Shown: one piece after another, positions 57,255-64,000 of the stretch | How positions within the stretch are numbered: position 1 is the stretch's first letter | Layout of the letters: the number at the start of each line of letters is the position of its first letter | DNA from: Madurella fahalii | Lineage: Eukaryota; Ascomycota; Sordariomycetes; Sordariales | Length of the DNA stretch: 64,000 nucleotides | Direction of reading: 5' to 3' | NCBI GenBank assembly: GCA_029876055.1 | Contig: CM056874.1 | Coordinates: 1 to 64,000, forward strand | Made by a program: the position numbers and the translations under genes | The notes under the pieces: model-generated | Told to the model about the DNA's origin: nothing | Database searches by the model: none | What the model saw: the letters and a program-made list of their open reading frames with translations, nothing else

Positions 57255-60200
57255 ATGCAAGACGACATTGCAATTGTGGGGTTTTCCTTCAAGTTGCCCC
57301 AGGGCGTGAACGATGTTGCGAGCTTCTGGGACGTCCTGGCAAAGAAAAAGAACCTGATGACCAACTGGCCTTCGTCACGTATCAGTGTTGGTTCCATCAA
57401 GTCATGCAACTACAACAAGGTATGGATCAAGTGGGTTCTCAATGGTAGCACATTTCTAACCTGGAACAAGGTGCAATGTCGAGGGGGCCACTTTATCGAC
57501 GAAGACCCGGGTGTCTTCGACGCGCCATTCTTCTCCGTCACGGCGAAGGAGGCGGCGTCTATGGATCCTATGCAGCGATGGACACTGGAAACGTCCTATC
57601 ATGCTTTCGAAAATGGTTAGTAATAATGCCCTGTAGATATGCCTGAGGGCAGCCATGCTGACTACCCTGGCTGCAACTTGTAGCCGGGCTCCCGGTTGAG
57701 AGTCTGAAAGGATCACGTGTAGCCGTTTTCTCTGCCTCAATGTCCGATGATTATGTCCGAATGATGGCCCAGGATCCCGAAGACCACCCGCGCATGGCTG
57801 CTACAGGCGCATTTGCTTCCATCATCCCTAATCGCGTTAGCTGGTTTTTCGACTTGCACGGCCCGAGTATCCACGTAGACTCGGCCTGCTCGAGCAGTTT
57901 GTTGGCTGTTGATCTTGCCTGCCAGGCGATCAAAAGCGGCGATGCATCAGCGGTAAGTGCAGGGGTTTTGTTAAGCATACCGGGAGACCCCTTCGCTACT
58001 GGACTAACATGGGAATAATACCGCATTCAGGCCCTAGTCACTGGGTCAAACCTAATCCTCGGGCCAACCATCTACCAGTTACTCTCTGCGCAAGGTTTCC
58101 TATCACCGGATAGTGTCTGTTACAGCTTTGACCACCGTGCCAATGGCTATGCCCGGGGTGAGGGTGTGATTGCTCTCGTACTCAAGCCGCTCCTGGATGC
58201 CGTGCGTGATGGTGACGTGATTCGAGCAGTCATCAGATCTTCAGCCTCGAATCAGGATGGTCATACCCCTGGGCTAACCCAACCCAGTTCTGAGGCCCAG
58301 GAGAGCTTGATCCGACACGTTTACGAAAAGGCTAATCTCCCATTTGACCGGACTCGCTACTTCGAAGCCCACGGTATGTACAGGCATCAGTCAGCCCGAT
58401 CGCACCGGACAACCGCTAAAGACTCGTAATCATGATCCAGGAACGGGCACACCGGTTGGCGATCCGATCGAGATGCATGCCATTGGCTCAGTTTTCAGAC
58501 CGTTCCGCTCGCTTGAAGACCCCCTTTACGTGTAAGTTGAAGTGTTCTACTCCGCTAAATCTCGGTTTCTAAATGTTCGCCTTTTAGCGGTTCTGTTAAA
58601 GCGAACATTGGGCATCTTGAAGGGAGTAGCGGTTTGGCTGGTGTTCTAAAGTCTATCTGTATGTCAGCAAGTATACCCTGGATTCGTGTGTCTGTACGGA
58701 AGCTGACTTAGCCTTGACGCGGCTGCTCGAAGTGGTGCTTGAGAAGGGTGTCATTCCGCCAAATGCCCTGTTCGAGAAGCTCAACCCCAAAATTGATGCA
58801 GATCTATACAGCATTGAGGTCAGTTAAACAATCAGCTCGCTACTGTACCCATGTAATTACACACATCGTTACTCACACAGCACAAAGATCCCCACCGCCC
58901 CCGTGATCTGGCCATGCCAGGGTCTGCGTCGCGTGTCGGTTAATTCGTTTGGATTCGGCGGCACGAACACCCACATTGTCATGGATGATGCGTTGCATTA
59001 CCTTCAAGAAAGAGGGCTCAACGGGAACCATCACACCGATCGCTTCCCAATCGTACAGGTCGCACCGACTAACAGACCCACTGCTTCGCCCGATAGGCCC
59101 CTTATCAACGGCACCTCCATCGTCGACAAGAGTGCTGGTGCCAGCGAGGCCAACGGAGATTGCTGGTCCAAGAAGATCAATGGTGTAGGTGGAGTTAATG
59201 GCGTTGGTGGTGTCAATGGTCACGGTATCAAGGGACTTAACGGGGTCAATGGGTCAAAGGCCTTGTCCTTCAACACCCACAAGTCTCTTCCGCCAGAGTC
59301 CCCCAGATTGCTGATCTGGAGCGCCACCGACGAAAAGGCTGTTGTCCGCATGCGCCAACAATATGACGCTTTCTACAGAGGCAGCATTTCGGGAAGTTCG
59401 CACGAGCTTGACAAACTCACCTTCACGTTGGCGTCTCGGAGAAGCAAATTGTTATGGCGACAGTTTGCTATAGTCACGAACGAGCAGCTTGACCTACAGT
59501 CCGGAGTCTCGAAGCCGATCCGGAGCTCCGGTTTAGATGACATCGGTGTGGCGTTCGTCTTTACCGGCCAAGGAGCGCAATACGCCAACATGGGCCTCGG
59601 CCTCCTCCAGTACCCGGTCTTCCGGGCGACGTTGGAGGAGGTGGATGACATCTATTACAGCTTAGGATGCAAATGGTCGATTTTCGGTAAGAAACGTCGC
59701 CCATCCCGATCCAAAGACGCTTGTCTTCTAATGCTAGTCGTAGACGAGCTCCGAAACGGTGACAAAATAGATGAGCCGAACTACAGCCAGCCCTTGTCTA
59801 CGGCTCTCCAAATTGCATTGGTTGAGTTACTCAAGAGCTTTGGCATCATTCCGAAGGCAGTTGTCGGCCACTCCTCCGGCGAGATCGCTGCTGCGTATGA
59901 GACCTAAGCACGTCATTATTCCCGTACGTTTGCTAACTCCCCACCATTGCAGCTACACCATTGGCGCTCTCTCCCTTCATTCGGCTTGCAAAGTCTCGTA
60001 CTTCCGCGGACTACTCGCCGGGGAACTGAAGGCTACGACAAGCCTATCCTCTCCTAGCTCCATGATATCTGTCAATCTGGCCGAGGAGGAGGTTGAAGGC
60101 TATATTGATGCGATGGGTCTCCCAGAGATTGCGGCCAATATTAGTGTTGCCTGCGTTAACAGCCCCTTAAACTGCACTCTTTCCGGCAGTGAAGCCGCGA

Positions 60201-63200
60201 TTGATGTCCTGAAGCAGCAACTCGACAAAGATGGCATATTCGCACAAAAACTCAAGACCGGCGTCGCCTATCACTCCCCGTACATGGGAAGGATTGCGGA
60301 TGAATACATCGCCGAGATGGGATCCTTACGACGTGACGAGAACCTCTGGGCGAAGGCGCCGAATGCGGATGGCTCCATTCTTATGGTGTCCTCTGTTACA
60401 GGGAAACTCATTGGCCCGGACGTGTTGGCGACGCCCCAGTATTGGGTTGAAAATATGGTGTCTCCCGTACGCTTCTCCGACGCCGTCCAGGTCCTCATCC
60501 AGACAACGCCGACGCTCAAAAGCGACCTGCTCAATATCACTGATCTTGTCGAGGTCGGCCCTCATGCTGCCCTTCGCAGACCCGTTCAAGACACTCTACA
60601 GAAGCTGGCCAAGGAGGAACAAAAGCAGTACAAGCACAAAATCCGATATTTGTCCGTCTTGCACAAATCTCGTCCTGCTGCCGAAACCACCTTAGAACTT
60701 GCCGGCCAGTTATTCTGTTACGGGCACCCGGTTTCCGTCGCGGCGGTGAATTTGCAGTCATCTACCAAGCAGACTTTCCTGGTAGACGGCCCCGGGTATC
60801 CTTTTGATCATTCTAAGAGATATTGGGTGGAGTCTCGTCTGAGCCGCAATTTCCGGCTGAGGGAAGCTGGTTCTGGGGAGATATTGGGCGCGCGCGTCTA
60901 TGACTGGAATCCGCTTGAGCCGAGATGGAGGAACTTCTTGAGCGTTGAATCTACGCCGTGGATTGGGGACCACATTGTAAATCTTCTCCTGTCCAACGTT
61001 TCAACAGCGCATCTGCTAACAAATGTATTTTTAGGTGAGCGATACGGTTATCTACCCCGGTGCAGGCATGCTGGTTATGGCGATGGAAGCAGCACAGCAA
61101 ATGTGCGCTCACGATCGTAAGATCGCCGGCTACTACATCAAGGAGGCCCATTTCATTAGCCCCATTGTAATTGGGGAGGCTTGGGAGAACAAAACCGAGA
61201 TAATGGTCCACTTGCGCCCAGTTCGAAAGCCGGATGAGAAAGAGTTGGCGTGGTCAGATGTTACGATTTTTTCGTACGCAGCCTCAGATGACCGGTGGAC
61301 GGAATGCTTCAGGGCCAGCATCAAGATCCAGTATCAGGGTTCTCCGGATCATGGAGAAGCCTTGCGGGAGCGGCGCCTGGCGGATACGAGAGTCCTTCAC
61401 CAATACCAGGAGGCGGCGGACGCCTGCACTCGGCCCATAGACTCGCAGGTCTTCTATGATGACGCTGCTGAGAACGGCATTGAGTGGAGAGACTGGTTCC
61501 GAGTCCTGGGCGACATCTGTTGGGACGGAGGTGCAAGGACAATCGGTCGTGTCGACCTCCTGAAATCGTCGAGGCACCAAACGAGTAGCCTTGTCCACCC
61601 GGCAGTCCTGGATGCAGCGTTCCACGCATTACGCGTCAGTACCACCCAAGGCCTTTCCCTCTCGTCCTCTAGCACGAATATACCGGTCAAGCTGGTTGAC
61701 GCATGGTTTGCACCTTCTGGCTGGCAACAGCCTGACACGTCTTCCATTCGATACCTTGCTGTGTCCCAGGGTTCAGCCCGGCAAGAAAGGTGCAATGGTG
61801 CCATTTACGCCCTAGCGGAGGATGGATCGGTGCTGTGCACCATGGGCAAGCTCACCATGGCCGCGGTGTCACGCAGCAGTACGAGCAGCTCTGCTCGACC
61901 AAAGAAATTGCTACACAGCATCGAGTGGAAGCCGCAATTGAGCTTGCTCGACCCGGACCAGTTAGCACGCGCCTGTGATGCCGATACGTTCCCAGACAAG
62001 GACGAGGACAACATGCTGCTTCACTACAACAAACTGAGGTTCATTTTGGACGAAGCGATTCACAAAGCACTGGCGGCCCTTTCCAGCGGCGGCGATGACA
62101 TGCATATTCCTGAATCCATGAAGAGACACGTGGAATGGATGAGATACCATGCCACAGAACTCGCCGCTTCACCTAGAGGGATCGGCTGGGAGGAACTCGA
62201 AGCGCTCCTGCAGGAGATTGAGACTGCACGGCCGGCCTGGAAGTTGCACGCAACCGTCGTCCGTGAACTTCTCCCGATACTTACTGGGAAGTCGGACCCG
62301 CTTCAAGTCATTTTCGGAACGGACCAAGCGGACATATTCTACGCTGACATGTTCGAAAATGTTTGCGACCACAGGCTACGCAAATTCCTGGACCTAGCTT
62401 CTCATGAAAACCCTGGACTGCGTATTCTCGAAGTAGGTGCCGGCACTGGAGGGATGACGGGAAACGTATTGTCGGCGTTTCGGCAGCTCGAAAGGGAGAG
62501 CGGTGCGCTCAAATTTTCCCACTACACCTACACCGATGTGTCCCCCGCCTTTTTTGAGAGGGCTGGCAAGAGATGGGAGGCGCTGAAGGACAGGATGAGT
62601 TTCAAGACGTTTGACATGAGTGTTTGCCCAGAAAAGCAAGGGTTCAACCTGTCTCATTACGACCTGATCATTGCTGGTAGCGTTCTGCACGCCACAGAGG
62701 ACCTGATAGGCACGGTTCAAAACGTGCGGAGACTGCTTAAACCGGCCGGCCATATCTTAATTCTCGAGGCGATTGCGCCCGATGATGTCGCCAGCAACTT
62801 CACCTTTGGTCTCGTGCCCGGTTGGTGGGGACGCCGAGAAGAGTGGCGTGGCTTGTCTCCAGCAATCCCTGAAAGTCAGTGGGACATGGTACTGAGAGCT
62901 GCTGGCTTCAGCGGAAACGATTTGTGCCTCAGAGACTACGAAAATGATGCATGCCACCTCTTCAGCATAATCGTCTCGAGAGCTCAACACAACGCTGAAA
63001 ATTGCGATGACGCCGCATCCACATCTTCCTCCCGGCTTACTCTCGTTGTTAGCGATGACGAGAACCACCACCAGACAAGTTTAGCCAATCTGGTCCGCAT
63101 CCAGCTCCCGAATCACCAGCAGAGCAGGATCATACCCCTAGACCAAGTTCAGGATGCCGACATAGCTCAGGGAGACATAGTCGTCAGCCTTGTTGAGATG

Positions 63201-64000
63201 GATCGGCCCTTGCTGACTGCCCTATCGAGCTCGGAATTTGACGCAATCCGGCGCCTGATACAGAGGGTGCGAAAACTTCTCTGGGTCACTGAAGCAAGTG
63301 TTGAAGATGAGAATCTCCCTCAATACAATCTTGTACAGGGGTTCATGAGAACTATCCGAGCCGAGGAAATGGGGAAAAAGATCATAACTTTGGCGATCGA
63401 GTCTCAGGGCGATGATGATACTGCCCGCTCGCAGTACATTACAAAGGCTTTCAAGGCTGCCTTTGGCTCTACGCCGTCATCTAATGAGTGCGAGTATGTT
63501 GTGCGAAAGGGTCAGCTCACCACGGGCCGCGTCATCGAGGATGTTGCCCAGAATGAGTCACTGCAATCCTTGCTTCGCCCGCAACTCCGAAAGAAGCCTT
63601 GGTTGGCAGGTCCGGCCTTAAAGCTTGTCGCTGGCGCCTCCAGCACAGTAGATTCACTCTGCTTTGTCGAAGATGAGTCATACGACAGCGAACTCGAGCC
63701 AGACGAAGTCGAGATTGAGGCCAAGACGTGGGCCATCAACTTCAGAGACGTTTTGATTGCCTTGGGACGTATTGATAGCCGTGGCTTGGGTCTCGATTGT
63801 GCCGGCGTCGTTACAAAAGTTGGGTCCAGTTGCGATCCTGCAATCCAACCCGGAGATAGGGTCTGCATGATCTCGCTGGACTGCATGCGAGCATATCCTC
63901 GCGCTTCACACAAGGCTGTGCTCAAGATTCCCGACTCATTGTCCTTCGAAGCCGCTGCTTCTGTCTTGATTCCAGGCATGACAGCCTACTACGGTCTACT
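57255..64000 (+). CDS. Highly reducing polyketide synthase, 3' end beyond window (KS-AT-DH-MT-ER..)
   Basis: Exons: 57255-57419, 57471-57615, 57684-57952, 58031-58373, 58441-58531, 58588-58658, 58712-58818, 58888-59686, 59744-59894, 59953-60976 and 61035 to the edge. All ten introns have GT..AG and keep the frame, giving about 2,043 residues so far. KS: 'MQDDIAIVGFSFKLPQG', Cys172 ('DSACSSSLL'), His307 ('FEAHGTGTPVGDP'), His347 ('NIGHLEGSSG'). A Gly/Asn-rich linker of repeated NGVGGV units lies near residue 480. AT: 'FTGQGAQYANMG' and Ser707 in GHSSG. DH: His1054 ('WIGDHI') and Asp1248 ('HPAVLDAAFHAL'). MT: SAM motif 'ILEVGAGTGGMTG' near 1520. ER starts 'WAINFRDVLIALGRI' near 1955. KR and ACP are expected just outside. 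Catalytic residues look intact, so a methylated, reduced chain is the likely product type. The 3' limit is the window edge. Confidence 0.93.

Noticed and set aside
57420..57470. In-frame insert of 17 codons in the KS domain
   Set aside because: It has GTATGG, CTAAC and AG signals and is absent from the expected KS sequence, so it is treated as an intron although it is open.

Overview
The window looks like a piece of a filamentous ascomycete (Pezizomycotina) chromosome. The intact genes carry short spliceosomal introns of about 50-70 nt with GTRNGT donors and CTRAY branch sites. The metabolic genes are typical of moulds: a highly reducing polyketide synthase, a UstYa-type oxidase, a BAHD-like acyltransferase and a fungal rhodopsin-type 7TM protein. 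Most repeats show the footprint of repeat-induced point mutation (RIP). Trp (TGG) and Gln (CAG/CAA) codons have become TAG/TAA and TpA is very abundant, yet reading frames are often otherwise undisturbed. No rRNA, tRNA, CRISPR array or bacterial-type operon was seen. Species cannot be assigned.

Left part, 1-33.5 kb: a nested transposon island. (i) 95-4646 (-) holds a very large unrecognised two-exon gene of about 1,500 codons, broken only by about 18 in-frame stops, with a four-copy ~200-bp tandem array upstream. (ii) 5604-7465 is a complete Fot1/pogo element with TIRs and a TA duplication. (iii) 7.5-8.5 kb has a ~55-bp tandem array and degenerate telomere-like TTAGGG repeats. (iv) About 8.5-12.96 kb is a 5'-truncated, RIP-mutated Ty3/Gypsy chromovirus. 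(v) 13034-24075 is a structurally complete Gypsy element with 254-bp LTRs, a CTCAA duplication, a tRNA-type primer site and a polypurine tract. It has a single gag-pol frame and an additional ~850-codon ORF after pol. It sits inside the 3' end of a minus-strand multi-exon gene (24076-25129 plus 13014-13028). (vi) 26.0-26.3 kb carries a young 251-bp LTR. (vii) About 26.5-32.0 kb is a degraded Ty1/Copia element on the minus strand. (viii) 32.0-32.6 kb is a non-coding ~400-bp repeat with a solo copy of the 251-bp LTR inserted in its palindrome. (ix) About 32.7-33.5 kb is a Fot1 remnant.

Middle part, 33.5-50.8 kb: sparse genes and relics. These are a small secreted protein gene (34171-34767, -), a membrane glycoprotein-like gene with a frameshift (36220-36991, +), and a collapsed polyketide synthase pseudogene with KS, ER-end, KR and ACP pieces only (38472-41471, +). 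A NIPA-type transporter gene has one Trp-to-stop change (42405-43498, +), and there is an MFS N-terminal relic near 44.2 kb. An intact three-exon UstYa/DUF3328 gene lies at 45564-46435. Further copies of the palindromic ~400-bp repeat lie at 37.2, 46.7 and 47.9 kb.

Right part, 50.8-64 kb: the live portion, probably the left edge of a secondary-metabolite cluster. It has a BAHD-type acyltransferase (50844-52274, +), a convergent rhodopsin-type 7TM gene (52782-54301, -), a ~2.95-kb intergenic region, and a highly reducing PKS (57255 to beyond 64000, +) with KS-AT-DH-MT-ER visible before the window ends. By inference the PKS makes a reduced methylated chain, the acyltransferase and UstYa protein could tailor it, and the PKS relic at 38-41 kb is a dead paralogue. 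None of this is shown by sequence alone.
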